From Pseudomonas peli (GTDB lineage Bacteria > Pseudomonadota > Gammaproteobacteria > Pseudomonadales > Pseudomonadaceae), in the NCBI RefSeq assembly GCF_900099645.1, contig NZ_FMTL01000003.1, positions 124,001-188,000 on the forward strand: a stretch of DNA of 64,000 bases. The letters run 5' to 3'. Of this stretch, positions 8,674 to 18,533 are shown piece by piece; positions within the stretch are counted from its first letter, which is position 1; each line of letters starts with the position of its first letter. The translations under genes and the position numbers were made by a program. The notes under the pieces were generated by a model that was not told the origin of the DNA, ran no database searches, and saw only the letters and a list, made by a program, of their open reading frames with translations.

Positions 8674-9714
8674 ATGAGCAAGCCCGGTTACCGTTTCGCC
8701 CTGTTCGCCACTGTGTTGGCGGTCGTGGTGGTGCTGCTCGGTGCCTATACCCGCTTGACCCACGCCGGCCTCGGTTGTCCGGACTGGCCTGGTTGCTACG
8801 GCTTTATCGGCGTGCCGATGAGTGAGCATAAACAGACCTTGGCCGAGGCGCGTTTCCCCGAAGCGCCGGTCGAAGTCGCCAAGGGCTGGTACGAGATGAT
8901 CCACCGCTATTTTGCCGGCGCCCTGGGTTTGGTGATTCTCGGCTTGGCGGTACAGGCGCTGCGCCGCCGTGGCGAGGTAGATCAACCACTCAAGCTGCCC
9001 CTGTTCTTGTTGGGCTTGGTGACGCTGCAAGCAGCATTCGGCATGTGGACGGTAACGCTCAAGCTTTGGCCGCAAGTGGTGACTGCGCATTTGCTTGGTG
9101 GTTTCGCCACCCTCAGCCTGTTGTTTCTTTTAACGCTGCGGCTATCCGGTAAGGCGGCCGCCTTGGCCAATCTTCCCGCGCGACTGCGCAGCCTGGCGGC
9201 GCTCGGCCTGCTGCTGGTGATCGGGCAGATCGCCCTCGGTGGCTGGGTCAGCAGCAACTACGCGGCGGTCGCTTGCGTCGATTTGCCGACCTGCCACGGC
9301 GAATGGTGGCCGGCGATGGACTTCGCCAACGGCTTTCACCTGACCCAGCATATCGGCCCCAACTACCTCGGCGGTCAGCTCGACAGTGACGCACGCACCG
9401 CCATTCATATGACCCACCGCATCGGCGCGCTGCTGGTGACCCTGGTGCTGCTGCTGTTGGCCTGGCAACTCAAGCGCCATGGCCTGGCGCGCTTGGCCGG
9501 GCTGCTGGTGCTGGCGTTGGCGGTGCAGATCAGCCTGGGCATCAGCAACGTGGTGTTTCATCTGCCGCTGCTGGTGGCAGTGGCGCATAACCTCGGTGGC
9601 GCGGCGCTGCTGCTAACCCTGGTGCTGATCAATTATCGGCTGCGCAGCGGCGTACGGCTGGCATCCCCGGTGACAAGCGCGCAGGCTGGTTTTGTCGCGC
9701 TGCCCGGCAAATAA
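8674..9714 (+). CDS. ctaA: heme A synthase (COX15/CtaA)
   Basis: Converts heme O to heme A by oxidising the C8 methyl group. It has 346 residues and eight predicted helices in two similar halves. The extracellular cysteine pairs (CPDWPGC and CVDLPTC) of type 1 synthases are visible. Conserved heme-ligand histidines include MIHRY and MTHRIGA. Two ATGs stand at 8671 and 8674; the second is better spaced from AAGGA. It pairs functionally with the next gene, which makes heme O. Confidence 0.95.
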   Translation: MSKPGYRFALFATVLAVVVVLLGAYTRLTHAGLGCPDWPGCYGFIGVPMSEHKQTLAEARFPEAPVEVAKGWYEMIHRYFAGALGLVILGLAVQALRRRGEVDQPLKLPLFLLGLVTLQAAFGMWTVTLKLWPQVVTAHLLGGFATLSLLFLLTLRLSGKAAALANLPARLRSLAALGLLLVIGQIALGGWVSSNYAAVACVDLPTCHGEWWPAMDFANGFHLTQHIGPNYLGGQLDSDARTAIHMTHRIGALLVTLVLLLLAWQLKRHGLARLAGLLVLALAVQISLGISNVVFHLPLLVAVAHNLGGAALLLTLVLINYRLRSGVRLASPVTSAQAGFVALPGK

Positions 9715-9738
9715 CAAGAACAATCGAGGAGAGACCCT

Positions 9739-10638
9739 ATGGCTACTCTAGCGCGCGAACACCAAGCCCACGCCAGCTGGCGCGACTACCTGGAGCTGAC
9801 CAAGCCGCGGGTGGTGGTGCTGATGCTGATCACCTCTTTGGTCGGCATGTTTCTCGCCACACGGGCGGGCGTAGCCTGGCAGGTGCTGATCTTTGGCAAT
9901 CTGGGCATCGGCCTATGCGCCGGAGCGGCGGCGGCGGTCAATCATGTGGTCGACCGGCGTATCGACTCGATTATGGCGCGTACCCACAAGCGGCCGGTGA
10001 CGGCCGGGCGTTTGTCGCCGACCGCGGCGCTGGGCTTTGCTCTGCTGCTGGCCGTAGCCGGAATGGCCCTGCTGCTGACCTTTACCAACGAGCTGGCGGC
10101 CTGGCTGACCCTGGCCTCCTTGCTCGGTTACGCGGTGCTCTACACCGGCTTTCTCAAACGTGCCACGCCGCAGAACATTGTGATCGGCGGGCTAGCCGGT
10201 GCAGCGCCACCGCTGCTCGGCTGGGTCGCGGTTACCGGGCATGTTAGCGCCGAGCCGCTGCTGCTGGTGTTGATCATCTTCGCCTGGACGCCACCGCATT
10301 TCTGGGCCCTGGCCATCCACCGCAAGGAGGAATACGCCAAGGCCGATATCCCCATGCTGCCGGTGACCCACGGCGAGCACTACACCAAGGTGCATATCCT
10401 GCTGTACACCCTGGTGATGTTTGCCGTGACCCTGCTGCCTTATGCCATCCATATGAGCGGGCTGCTCTATCTCGCCTGCGCCGTGCTGCTGGGCGGGCGC
10501 TTTCTGTACTGGGCGGTGGTGCTGTACCGTGACAGCAAACCGCATGCGGCGATCAGCACCTTCAAGTACAGCATCTGGTATCTTTTCGCGCTGTTTATCG
10601 CCCTGCTGGTCGACCACTATCTGCTGTTAAACCTGTAA
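9739..10638 (+). CDS. cyoE: protoheme IX farnesyltransferase (heme O synthase)
   Basis: Adds a farnesyl chain to heme B to make heme O, the precursor of heme A. The 299-residue UbiA-type membrane protein has the first Asp-rich motif NHVVDRRIDSIMARTHKRP and the second prenyl-site region around RKEEYAKADIPMLP. A GAGGAG site precedes the ATG. The gene is called cyoE, ctaB or cox10 in different genomes (PA0113 position). Together with ctaA it supplies heme A for CoxA. Confidence 0.95.
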   Translation: MATLAREHQAHASWRDYLELTKPRVVVLMLITSLVGMFLATRAGVAWQVLIFGNLGIGLCAGAAAAVNHVVDRRIDSIMARTHKRPVTAGRLSPTAALGFALLLAVAGMALLLTFTNELAAWLTLASLLGYAVLYTGFLKRATPQNIVIGGLAGAAPPLLGWVAVTGHVSAEPLLLVLIIFAWTPPHFWALAIHRKEEYAKADIPMLPVTHGEHYTKVHILLYTLVMFAVTLLPYAIHMSGLLYLACAVLLGGRFLYWAVVLYRDSKPHAAISTFKYSIWYLFALFIALLVDHYLLLNL

Positions 10639-10649
10639 TCGTTGGTGCC

Positions 10650-11282
10650 ATGACCCGAACCCAGATCACCGTTTTTGTTCTCGTTGCCATCGTCGCCCTG
10701 GTGCTGGGCCTGACCGTCAATAAGGTGCTGACCAGCAAGGGCCAGGGTGATCCCACCGTTCTGCTCGATGCCGGCATCGTCCTGCTGCCACAAAGTCGCA
10801 GCCTGCCGGAGCTAAGCCTGACCAATCAGGATGGCCAGGTGGTGGCGGTTGATCAGCTCAAGGACCAGTGGAGCCTGCTGTTCTTCGGTTACACCTTCTG
10901 CCCGGATATCTGCCCGGCCACCCTCGCCCAGTTGCGCCAACTGCAAGGTCAGCTACCACCGGAAACCCTGGCCAAGTTGCGCATCGTGCTGGTCACGGTT
11001 GACCCCAATCGCGACACACCGGAGCAACTGAAGAAGTACCTGGATTATTTCGATGCGGGTTTTATTGGCCTGACTGGCGAGCAGGCGACTCTGCAGAAGC
11101 TCGCCAACGGCGTCAGCATTCCGTATATCCCGGCTGATACCAGCAAGGAAAACTACACCGTCGATCACAGCGGCAACCTAGTGATCATCGGCCCGGACGG
11201 CAAGCAACGCGGCTTTATCCGCGCACCGATCAACAACGCCAAGCTGGCAGCGCAGTTGCCCGGCCTGCTTGATCGTCCATAA
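10650..11282 (+). CDS. SCO1/SenC family copper chaperone
   Basis: Delivers copper to, or reduces the thiols of, the CuA site of subunit II. The 210-residue protein has an N-terminal membrane helix, the copper-binding FCPDICPATL (CxxxC) and the distal His ligand in TVDHSGNL. These are the complete set of SCO residues. It is the last gene of the oxidase locus (PA0114 position) and ends 4 bases before the convergent VOC gene. Confidence 0.95.
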   Translation: MTRTQITVFVLVAIVALVLGLTVNKVLTSKGQGDPTVLLDAGIVLLPQSRSLPELSLTNQDGQVVAVDQLKDQWSLLFFGYTFCPDICPATLAQLRQLQGQLPPETLAKLRIVLVTVDPNRDTPEQLKKYLDYFDAGFIGLTGEQATLQKLANGVSIPYIPADTSKENYTVDHSGNLVIIGPDGKQRGFIRAPINNAKLAAQLPGLLDRP

Positions 11283-11286
11283 CGCG

Positions 11287-11712
11287 CTATTTGGCAAAGA
11301 GCTGGCTGATGTCCTTGAACGCCTTGAACTCCAGGGCGTTGCCGCACGGGTCGAGCAGGAACAACGTGGCCTGCTCTCCGACCTGGCCGGCGAAGCGCAC
11401 ATAGGGTTCGATCACAAATGGCGTGCCCTTGGCCTGTAGCCGCGCCGCCAGTACCTGCCAATCCTCCCAGCCCAGCACCACACCGAAATGCGGCACCGGC
11501 ACGTCGTGGCCGTCCACCGGGTTGCTGTGTGCCGCTTCCTGGTAGGCCATCTTCGGCGCCTGGTGGATCACCAGCTGGTGGCCGAAGAAGTCGAAATCTA
11601 CCCAGTGCGCACTGCTGCGACCCTCCGCGCAGCCGAACACCTCGCCATAGAAATGCCGTGCGGCAGCCAGGTCGTAGACGGGAATAGCCAGGTGAAAGGG
11701 GGCGAGAGCCAT
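11287..11712 (-). CDS. VOC family (glyoxalase/bleomycin-resistance fold) protein
   Basis: A 141-residue single-domain vicinal oxygen chelate protein. The start at [15 protein letters not shown] is preceded by AAGGA at good spacing; the frame extends upstream but without such a site. Typical features are [11 protein letters not shown] at the first beta-alpha unit and [12 protein letters not shown] near the end, where the terminal Glu is the usual metal ligand. The substrate is not predictable. It diverges from the LysR gene across 110 bases, so that regulator may control it. Confidence 0.85.
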   Translation of the reverse strand: MALAPFHLAIPVYDLAAARHFYGEVFGCAEGRSSAHWVDFDFFGHQLVIHQAPKMAYQEAAHSNPVDGHDVPVPHFGVVLGWEDWQVLAARLQAKGTPFVIEPYVRFAGQVGEQATLFLLDPCGNALEFKAFKDISQLFAK

Positions 11713-11758
11713 GCTGAAGTTCCTTGAAAGGGTGGTCTGCTGATTCTCAGCAACAGCG

Positions 11759-11777
11759 ATTCTGATTAAAAGCGAAT
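11759..11777. promoter_or_regulatory. possible LysR-type operator
   Basis: ATTC and GAAT are separated by 11 bases, a dyad of the T-N11-A type bound by LysR regulators. It lies between the divergent VOC and LysR genes, 46 bases before the lysR start. Short dyads arise by chance, so this is tentative. Confidence 0.35.
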
Positions 11778-11822
11778 ATCCTTGCTCGCAAGCACAAACA
11801 AAATTGATCATTCGAGGCGTCG

Positions 11823-12692
11823 ATGCTGCGCGAGTTGAAAACCTTTGTGGCGGTGGCGCGGCATGGCACCTTCGCGGCGGCGGGTCAGCAGGTTGGCCTG
11901 ACTCAGTCGGCGGTGAGCGCGCAGATGCGTGTGCTGGAGCAGGGGCTGGGCGTCCGCCTGTTCGAGCGCAGTGGACGCTCGGCGGTGCTCAATGCGGCCG
12001 GTCGTCATGCCTTGCCGCTGGCGGAGCAGATGCTCGGGCTGTATGCGCAGATGGCCCTGCCGACCAGCGCGGCTGAGTGGCAGGGCGAGCTCAAGGTCGG
12101 CGCGATTGCCACCTTGCAGACGGGTCTGCTGCCCGAAGCCTTGCCGCGTTTCCGCGCGGCAGCCCCACGGCTCGAGCTGAAGCTGGTGCCGGGGGTGTCC
12201 TTGAACCTGCTGAGCCAGATCGATGCCGGCGAACTGGACCTGGCGCTGTTGATCAAACCGCCCTTCGAGCTGCCCAAGGAACTGCTGCAGATCAGCTTGG
12301 CGCGCGAGCCGTTTGTGCTGATCACCCCGCTCGGCGTAACGGCGGATGATCCGTTGCAGATCCTTGCCGAGCAGCCGTTCGTGCGTTACGACCGACGCTC
12401 GTTTGGCGGGCGACGGGTCAACCAGTTCCTCCGCGAGCAGCGTCTGGTGGTGCAGGAAGCGCTGGAACTGGATGAGCTGGAGGCCATCGTACGGATGGTC
12501 GAGTGCGGGCTTGGTGTGTCACTGATTCCGCGTGCTGGTCTGTGGCTGCAGCGGCCAACACAGTTACGGGTGATTGAGCTGGGCGAGCTGACCTTCCACC
12601 GCGAACTGGTGGCGATATTGCGCCGCGCTCAGCGTCAGCCGGCGCTGGATTGCCTGCTTGAGTGCCTGCGCGAAGCTGCTGCCCGGCCCTAA
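11823..12692 (+). CDS. LysR family transcriptional regulator
   Basis: A 289-residue regulator. Residues 1-60 form the winged helix-turn-helix ([19 protein letters not shown] then [14 protein letters not shown]), and the rest is the periplasmic-binding-like effector domain. Family length is normal. It diverges from the VOC gene and ends at a terminator shared with metQ. The effector is unknown; control of the VOC gene and of itself is the usual arrangement and is inferred. Confidence 0.9.
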   Translation: MLRELKTFVAVARHGTFAAAGQQVGLTQSAVSAQMRVLEQGLGVRLFERSGRSAVLNAAGRHALPLAEQMLGLYAQMALPTSAAEWQGELKVGAIATLQTGLLPEALPRFRAAAPRLELKLVPGVSLNLLSQIDAGELDLALLIKPPFELPKELLQISLAREPFVLITPLGVTADDPLQILAEQPFVRYDRRSFGGRRVNQFLREQRLVVQEALELDELEAIVRMVECGLGVSLIPRAGLWLQRPTQLRVIELGELTFHRELVAILRRAQRQPALDCLLECLREAAARP

Positions 12693-12697
12693 ACGAC

Positions 12698-12720
12698 AAA
12701 CCCCGCACGAGGCGGGGTTT
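12698..12720. terminator. bidirectional terminator between lysR and metQ
   Basis: AAACCCCGC and GCGGGGTTT form a perfect 9-base stem around a 5-base loop. The A and T ends give a short U tract in either direction, as expected between two converging genes. Confidence 0.8.
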
Positions 12721-12747
12721 GGCAGAGGGTGCAGCTAACGCGGCGTC

Positions 12748-13518
12748 TTAGAACGCTGGAACCACAGCGCCTTGATACTTCTCAGCGATAAAGGCTTTCA
12801 CTTCGGCGCTGTTCAGCGCCTTGGCCAGTTTCTGCAGGGCGGCGTTGTCCTTGTTGTCGGCACGCGCAACCAGAATGTTGACGTACGGCGAGTCGTTACC
12901 TTCGATGATCAGTGCATCCTTGGTCGGGTTGAGCTTGGCTTCCAGGGCGTAGTTGGTGTTGATCAGCGCCAGGTCGACCTGGGTCAGCACGCGCGGCAGA
13001 GTAGCCGCTTCCAGCTCACGCACCTTGATGGTTTTCGGGTTCTCGACGATATCTTTTGGCGTGGCGAGGATGCCCGCTTCCGGCTTCAGGGTGATAAGCC
13101 CGGCCTTTTGCAGCAGCAGCAGGGCACGGCCGCCGTTGGTGGCGTCGTTAGGGATCACCACGTTGGCGCCTTGCGGCAGGTCGGCGAGGGTTTTGTGCTG
13201 GCTGGAGTAGGCGCCGAAGGGCTCGACGTGCACGCCGGCAACGCTGACCAGCTCGGTGCCACGGCTCTTGTTGAATTCATCCAGGTACGGCTGGTGCTGG
13301 AAGAAGTTGGCATCCAGGCGCTGCTCGGCAACTTGCACGTTCGGCTGCACGTAGTCAGTGAAGACCTTGATGTTCAGCTCAACGCCTTCTTTGGCCAGGG
13401 CCGGCTTAACGAACTCGAGGATTTCCGCGTGCGGTACGGCAGTGGCCGCGACGCTTAGGCTTTCGGCCTGGGCAGAAAAAGCTGCCAGGGCAGCGAATGC
13501 AGCGATCAGTTTTTTCAT
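12748..13518 (-). CDS. metQ: MetQ family methionine-binding protein
   Basis: Periplasmic component of the MetNIQ importer. The 256-residue precursor begins MKKLIAAF after an AAGGAG site. The signal peptide appears to end at AQA before ESLSVAAT, and no lipobox cysteine is seen, so it looks like a soluble periplasmic protein rather than a lipoprotein as in E. coli. Mature landmarks are PHAEILEFVKP and the NlpA-type QHQPYLDEF. It is last in metN-metI-metQ (PA5503-PA5505 order). Confidence 0.92.
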   Translation of the reverse strand: MKKLIAAFAALAAFSAQAESLSVAATAVPHAEILEFVKPALAKEGVELNIKVFTDYVQPNVQVAEQRLDANFFQHQPYLDEFNKSRGTELVSVAGVHVEPFGAYSSQHKTLADLPQGANVVIPNDATNGGRALLLLQKAGLITLKPEAGILATPKDIVENPKTIKVRELEAATLPRVLTQVDLALINTNYALEAKLNPTKDALIIEGNDSPYVNILVARADNKDNAALQKLAKALNSAEVKAFIAEKYQGAVVPAF

Positions 13519-13597
13519 CGTAAAGCTCCTTGTGGGATGTGTGCGGAGTCCGGCAGGTAACCGGTATTCCGCTATTTTTTGTGCCCCGTGGGACACC

Positions 13598-14275
13598 TTA
13601 TTTTCTGGAAAAGTGCACCACCAGCTTGTCGCCGACGGTTTGTAGAATCTGTACCAGCACCAGCAGCAGGATCACCGTCACCGCCATCACGTCCGGCTGA
13701 TAACGCTGATAGCCGTAACGCACGGCCAGGTCGCCGAGGCCGCCGCCGCCAATCAGGCCGCTCATGGCGGTGTAGGACACCAAGGTGATCGCCGTTACGG
13801 TGATGGCCGCGATAATCCCCGGCAGTGCCTCGGGCAGCAGTGCGTTGACCACGATCTGCCGGGTGGTTGCGCCCATGGCCTGGGTCGCTTCGATAATGCC
13901 GCGGTCGACTTCACGCAGTGCGGTTTCCACCAGGCGCGCGAAGAACGGCGTGGCCCCGACTACCAGCGGCGGGATGGCGCCGGCGACGCCCAGCGAGGTG
14001 CCGGTGACGATCACCGTGAAGGGGATCATCACGATCAGCAGGATCACGAACGGCACCGAACGAAGAATGTTCACCAGCAGCGACAGGAAGCCGTAGAAGG
14101 CCTTCTGCTCGAACATCTGCCGTGGGCTGGTGAGAAACAGCAGCACACCCAGCGGTAGGCCGAGCAGCACAGTAAACAGCATGGAGCCGCCGAGCATGCT
14201 CAGGGTGTCCAGGCTGGCGTAGCCGATTTCCGCCCAATCAACGTTGGGTAGCAGGCGAGTCAGTAAGGCTTCCAT
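13598..14275 (-). CDS. metI: methionine ABC transporter permease
   Basis: Membrane subunit of MetNIQ: 225 residues with five predicted helices and the BPD_transp_1 coupling region GATTRQIVVNALLPEALPG, which contacts the ATPase. Its ATG overlaps the end of metN by one base, which suggests translational coupling. An interval of 79 bases separates it from metQ. Confidence 0.95.
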   Translation of the reverse strand: MEALLTRLLPNVDWAEIGYASLDTLSMLGGSMLFTVLLGLPLGVLLFLTSPRQMFEQKAFYGFLSLLVNILRSVPFVILLIVMIPFTVIVTGTSLGVAGAIPPLVVGATPFFARLVETALREVDRGIIEATQAMGATTRQIVVNALLPEALPGIIAAITVTAITLVSYTAMSGLIGGGGLGDLAVRYGYQRYQPDVMAVTVILLLVLVQILQTVGDKLVVHFSRK

Positions 14276-15282
14276 TAGCGCAGCACCTCCAGATGCACGT
14301 CGGCGGCTTCGAAACGCACCAGCGCAGCGTCGAGATCGCCGCCGGTCAGGGCCAGGGTCAGCTGGCCGTAGGGGGTGTCCTTGATGCGGTCGATACGTCC
14401 CGCGAGGATGCTGTAATCCACTCCGGTTTCGCGGGCCACGGTGCCCAGCAGCGGCGCGTAGGTTGCCTCGCCCTGGAAGGTCAGGCGCAGGATGCGCCCG
14501 GCGACATGGGCAAAATCGTCACGCTGTTCGTTCTCGTCGATCTGCTCGGCTTCCTGCACGAAGCGCTTGGTGGTGGCGTGCTGCGGATGCAGAAACACTT
14601 CGGCCACCGGGCCGGATTCGACGATAACGCCGGCATCCATGACGGCAACGCGGTCGCAGACGCGGCGGATCACGTCCATCTCGTGGGTGATCAACACGAT
14701 GGTCAGGTTCAGCTCGCGGTTGATCTCGGCCAGCAGCTGCAAAACCGAGGCGGTGGTCTGCGGGTCGAGGGCGCTGGTAGCTTCGTCGCACAGCAGAATC
14801 TTCGGTTCGGTGGCCAGGGCGCGGGCAATGCCGACGCGCTGTTTCTGTCCACCGGAGAGCTGCGCCGGGTATTTGTTGGCGTGATCCTGCAGGCCGACCC
14901 GGGCCAGCAACTCAGTCACGCGGGCGTTAATCGCACTGCGCGGCAGCTCGCCGGCCAGTTTCAGCGGCAGAGCGACGTTGTCGGCGACGGTCTTGGAAGA
15001 CAGCAGATTGAAGTGCTGGAAGATCATTCCGACCTGCTGGCGGAAGCGCCGCAGGCCTGTAGCATCGAGCGCGGTAACGTCTTCGCCGTCGATCTCGATA
15101 CGCCCGCCGGAAGGCTGCTCCAGGCGGTTGATCAGGCGCAGCAGAGTACTTTTACCGGCGCCGGAGTGACCGATGATGCCGAACACTTCGCCCCGGGCAA
15201 TCTGCAGATCGCTCGGTTGCAACGCGGGGATGTCCTGACCACTGACGCGATACGCCTTGTGGACCTGGTGAAAATTGATCAC
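14275..15282 (-). CDS. metN: methionine ABC transporter ATP-binding protein
   Basis: Energy subunit of MetNIQ. The 335-residue protein shows Walker [10 protein letters not shown] (about 38-46), signature LSGGQKQR, Walker [13 protein letters not shown] and the switch His in ITHEMD. The final 80 or so residues form the NIL domain that in E. coli binds methionine and inhibits transport when it is abundant. Order metN-metI-metQ on the minus strand. A plausible promoter (TTGCGA at 15362-15357, 16 bases, TAGACT at 15340-15335, minus strand) lies 50-80 bases upstream. Confidence 0.95.
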   Translation of the reverse strand: MINFHQVHKAYRVSGQDIPALQPSDLQIARGEVFGIIGHSGAGKSTLLRLINRLEQPSGGRIEIDGEDVTALDATGLRRFRQQVGMIFQHFNLLSSKTVADNVALPLKLAGELPRSAINARVTELLARVGLQDHANKYPAQLSGGQKQRVGIARALATEPKILLCDEATSALDPQTTASVLQLLAEINRELNLTIVLITHEMDVIRRVCDRVAVMDAGVIVESGPVAEVFLHPQHATTKRFVQEAEQIDENEQRDDFAHVAGRILRLTFQGEATYAPLLGTVARETGVDYSILAGRIDRIKDTPYGQLTLALTGGDLDAALVRFEAADVHLEVLR

Positions 15283-15443
15283 GGGATAAACCTTTTGGGT
15301 TTTTCGGGCTGCCGGGTAGGCCGAAACGGCGGCTAGTCTACCCGGCGCTGTTTAGGTCGCAAAAATCTTTGTAGACCTATGGTTATAGCTAAATTGCATT
15401 AGATGGCTGACTGCTCTGGGCAGTGTAGCCAGCGCCAATGCAA

Positions 15444-15465
15444 ACGACCGGGCAAGCCCGGTCGT
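15444..15465 (-). terminator. terminator after the lipoprotein gene
   Basis: ACGACCGGGC pairs perfectly with GCCCGGTCGT across a two-base gap. On the minus strand it is followed by TTTG. It lies 19 bases past the stop of the lipoprotein gene. Confidence 0.6.
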
Positions 15466-15483
15466 GATCGCAGCGCAACGTGG

Positions 15484-16338
15484 TTAACGCTGCGGGCTAA
15501 GCACCAGCTGCGGCACCTGAGCGGGCTTGATCACCTGGCTTATGCGCGGGCTGAAACTTGGGTCCAGGCGCTTGATCCGCGCATTGAGCAGGGAGGCGAC
15601 CCAGGGGAAATCCTTGGCTTGGCGCACTTCGATGCGCACCGCGCAGTTGAACGCGACCATATCCGCCGCCACACCGTCGAGCAGGCTGCGCAGGCGCTCG
15701 TTGTCCTGATTATCCAGCATCGGCATGCCAATCACGCTGCTGGCGGCGGCCGGGTTGATCAGCCTCGCCTGCGGCTTGGCAGGTGCGGGCTCTTCGGCTG
15801 GCGGGGTATTCGGCAGCTGAGTGGCCTGAATCGCGGCGGCCTGCCGCTCGGCCGCCAGGCGCAACTGACGCGCTTGCTCCAGGCGGGCGGCTTCGGCCTG
15901 GGCAGCCGCTTGCTCGGCGGCACGGCGACGTTGTTCGGCAGCGGCCAGTTCGGCTTCACGGGCCTGGGCGATGGCGCCATCCAGGCCGGTGGTCAGTGCC
16001 GGCGCCTGCGGCATCAGGCTGCGAGCGCGGCTCAGGGCTTTGGTGGCGTTATCCAGATCACCGGCCTGCAGGGCTTTCTGGCCCTGTTGCAGATGGGCTT
16101 CGGCGAGTTGGCGCTGGTATTGCTCCAGACGGGTATCGCCGGCGGCGCGTTGCTGCAGGCTGCCAAGCTGGCTTTCGGCGCTGCTCAGGTCGCCGCTGGC
16201 CAGGCTCTGATCGAGCTGGCGAAAGGCGCTGACCAGGTCATCCACCGGCAAGTTGGCCGGTTGCTGCGGCGCACTTTGGCAGCCGGCCAGCAGCAGAACC
16301 AGGCTCAGGGCAAAACCACGGAAAACGAACGATTTCAT
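15484..16338 (-). CDS. lipoprotein with coiled-coil region (PA5502-like)
   Basis: Starts at MKSFVFRG; the signal peptide ends in the lipobox LLLAGC, so Cys21 or so is lipidated. Residues about 40-190 are Ala, Gln, Glu and Arg-rich and predicted helical, with TPR-like spacing around QGQKALQAGDLDNA, then an AAEQ-rich coiled coil. A Pro-rich linker leads to a C-terminal domain of about 90 residues of unknown fold. It lies between znuB and metN as in P. aeruginosa PA5502. Function unknown; envelope location is well supported. Confidence 0.8.
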   Translation of the reverse strand: MKSFVFRGFALSLVLLLAGCQSAPQQPANLPVDDLVSAFRQLDQSLASGDLSSAESQLGSLQQRAAGDTRLEQYQRQLAEAHLQQGQKALQAGDLDNATKALSRARSLMPQAPALTTGLDGAIAQAREAELAAAEQRRRAAEQAAAQAEAARLEQARQLRLAAERQAAAIQATQLPNTPPAEEPAPAKPQARLINPAAASSVIGMPMLDNQDNERLRSLLDGVAADMVAFNCAVRIEVRQAKDFPWVASLLNARIKRLDPSFSPRISQVIKPAQVPQLVLSPQR

Positions 16339-16406
16339 GACTGCGCGTCTCGAATTGTGCAAAAAACGCGCAAGTTTACACTGCGCCGCCTGACACAACC
16401 AATTTT

Positions 16407-17195
16407 TCAGGCGGTGCGTCTGGGAAGGGCAAAACTCAGTAGAAACAATGCCGCGGCGCTGACCACGATGGACGGCCCGGCCGGCGTGTCCTGAAACCAG
16501 GACAGGCTCAGCCCTGCGCATACCGCGACGATGCCCAGTAGGCTGGCGCCGAACGCCATCTGTTCCGGGGTGCGCGCATGGCGCTGGGCGGCAGCGGCCG
16601 GAATGATCAGCAGGGAGGTGATCAGCAGCACGCCGACGATCTTCATCGCCACGGCGATCACCACCGCGATCAACAACATCAGGCTCAGGCGAATTGCCGC
16701 CACCGGCAGGCCTTCGACCTTGGCCAGCTCTTCATGCACGGTAATCGCCAGCAACGGCCGCCACAGCAGGGCCAGCAGCACCAGCACCAGGGCGCTGCCG
16801 CCGATGATCCAGGCGAGATCAGTGGGGCCGACCGCCAGCAGGTCGCCGAATAGATAGCCCATCAGGTCGATGCGTACATCCTGCATAAAGCTCAGCACCA
16901 CCAGGCCCAGCGACAAGGTGCTGTGGGCGAGGATGCCGAGCAGAGTGTCGGAGGCCAGCGGCTGGCGGCTTTGCAGGGTCACCAGCAAGACCGCCAGGAG
17001 CACGCAGCCGACGGTCACCGCCAGGGTCGGGCTGACGTCGAGCATCAGGCCGAGGGCCACGCCGAGCAACGCGGCATGCGACAGGGTGTCGCCGAAATAA
17101 GCCATGCGCCGCCACACCACAAAGGAACCCAGCGGGCCGGCGACTAGCGCCAGGGCGAGGCCGGCGAGCAGGGCGTTGAGCAGAAAATCAGCCAT
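16407..17195 (-). CDS. znuB: zinc ABC transporter permease
   Basis: Membrane subunit of the ZnuABC high-affinity zinc importer, 262 residues from [10 protein letters not shown] with about eight helices and the ABC-3 family segments [26 protein letters not shown] (shared by ZnuB/TroC). An upstream ATG at 17207 would add four residues; I chose the inner one because it matches family length. The gene overlaps znuC by 8 bases. Confidence 0.93.
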   Translation of the reverse strand: MADFLLNALLAGLALALVAGPLGSFVVWRRMAYFGDTLSHAALLGVALGLMLDVSPTLAVTVGCVLLAVLLVTLQSRQPLASDTLLGILAHSTLSLGLVVLSFMQDVRIDLMGYLFGDLLAVGPTDLAWIIGGSALVLVLLALLWRPLLAITVHEELAKVEGLPVAAIRLSLMLLIAVVIAVAMKIVGVLLITSLLIIPAAAAQRHARTPEQMAFGASLLGIVAVCAGLSLSWFQDTPAGPSIVVSAAALFLLSFALPRRTA

Positions 17196-17994
17196 GCTTG
17201 CAGCCATCTCCGTGAATATGCGGTTTTACCGGGCCTTTGATGCTCAGGCCCGCAGGTGTTTCGGTAACTACCGCGCCATGCAGATCGTGCTCATGGTCAT
17301 GGTGGTGGGTGTAGACGGCCAGGCTCTTGGCGTCCTCGCCGAACAGCTCGACAAAGGCCGGATCGAAGCTGACCTGCTCCGGGTGCCCAGAACAGCAGAC
17401 GTGACGGTTGAGGCAGACCACCTGATCAGTGGTGCTCATCACCAGGTGCAGGTCGTGGGAGACCATCAGCACGCCGCAACCATGGCGATCGCGCAGTTGG
17501 GTGATCAAGCGGTACAACTCAGCCTGGCCGGCAACGTCGACGCCCTGTACCGGCTCATCCAGCACCAACAGTTCTGGCTTGCGCAGCAGGGCACGTGCTA
17601 GCAGCACGCGCTGCAGTTCGCCGCCGGAGATGCTTTGCAGCGGGCTGTCGATTACCTGTTCCGCGCCCACTTCGGCCAGCGCTGCTTGCACATCCGTGCG
17701 GCTGACGCCCGGCACCAGGCGCAGAAAACGCAGCACCGAGAGCGGCAGGGTGGCATCGACATGCAGCTTCTGCGGCATATAGCCGACGCGCAGTTTGGGC
17801 TTGCGCCAGACGCTGCCGCTGTCCGGCTTGAGCAGGCCGAGTACAGCGCGCACCAGGGTGGTTTTACCGGCGCCGTTGGGGCCGATCAGGGTGACGATTT
17901 CCCCAGGTTTCACGCTGAGCTGTACATCCTGCAGCACATGCTGCCCGGCGAAGGTCACGCCCACTCCGTTGAGGCGGATCAGGGCGTCGCTCAT
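17188..17994 (-). CDS. znuC: zinc ABC transporter ATP-binding protein
   Basis: ATPase of ZnuABC, 268 residues. Walker [10 protein letters not shown], signature ISGGELQR and Walker B LLVLDEP are intact. The C-terminal 60 residues are rich in His (THHHDHEHD and [10 protein letters not shown]), a frequent feature of ZnuC that may bind zinc. It overlaps zur by 4 bases upstream and znuB by 8 downstream, so zur-znuC-znuB is one unit. Confidence 0.95.
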   Translation of the reverse strand: MSDALIRLNGVGVTFAGQHVLQDVQLSVKPGEIVTLIGPNGAGKTTLVRAVLGLLKPDSGSVWRKPKLRVGYMPQKLHVDATLPLSVLRFLRLVPGVSRTDVQAALAEVGAEQVIDSPLQSISGGELQRVLLARALLRKPELLVLDEPVQGVDVAGQAELYRLITQLRDRHGCGVLMVSHDLHLVMSTTDQVVCLNRHVCCSGHPEQVSFDPAFVELFGEDAKSLAVYTHHHDHEHDLHGAVVTETPAGLSIKGPVKPHIHGDGCKHG

Positions 17995-18476
17995 GTCGGC
18001 TCCTGGCAGCCCGCGCAGAGGCCGACCACTTCCACTGTCTGGCTTTCCACGGCAAAGCCGACACCGGCCGCGCTGCTGATAATGGCGTCGCTGATCGTGG
18101 CCTGTTCCAGCTCGATGGCCGCATTGCAGCTTCGGCAGATCAGGAACTGGCCCTGGTGAGCGTGTTCCGGGTGGCTGCAGCCGACAAAGGCGTTAAGCGA
18201 GGCGATGCGGTGCACCAGGCCGTTTTCCAGCAGGAAATCCAGGGCGCGGTACACCGTCGGCGGCGCGGCGCGGCGGCCGTCTTCGTCGCTCAACACGCCG
18301 AGAATGTCGTAGGCGCCCAGCGGTTTGTGGCTGGCCCAGACCAGTTCCAGCACGCGTTTACGTAAGGTGGTCAGGCGCAGCCCCTGGCGCGTGCAGATGC
18401 TTTCCGCCTCGGCCAGGGCATGGCTGACGCAATGAGAATGGTCGTGTGGGCGTGAGGCCAGGGGCGCTTGAGTCAT
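17991..18476 (-). CDS. zur: zinc uptake regulator Zur (Fur family)
   Basis: Zinc-sensing repressor, 161 residues from MTQAPLAS; a TTG six bases upstream could also serve. The winged helix ([15 protein letters not shown]) is followed by the sensor half. Two CxxC pairs, CRSC and CAGC, make the structural zinc site, and HPEHAH supplies sensory ligands. Known as np20 (PA5499) in P. aeruginosa. It heads the operon with znuC and znuB and faces znuA, so one operator can serve both sides. Confidence 0.94.
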   Translation of the reverse strand: MTQAPLASRPHDHSHCVSHALAEAESICTRQGLRLTTLRKRVLELVWASHKPLGAYDILGVLSDEDGRRAAPPTVYRALDFLLENGLVHRIASLNAFVGCSHPEHAHQGQFLICRSCNAAIELEQATISDAIISSAAGVGFAVESQTVEVVGLCAGCQEPT

Positions 18477-18502
18477 GGGCAACGACGAATAAGGTGAGAG
18501 AC

Positions 18503-18515
18503 GTTATTATATTAC
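18503..18515. promoter_or_regulatory. probable Zur box between zur and znuA
   Basis: GTTATTATATTAC is a near-palindrome in the 57 bases between the two starts. It resembles the AT-rich dyad (GTTATA...TATAAC) bound by Zur in gamma-proteobacteria. Its AT content stands out against the GC-rich surroundings, and it would overlap the znuA -10 region. Confidence 0.65.
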
Positions 18516-18533
18516 CCGTTCCTTCCCGCTTGA

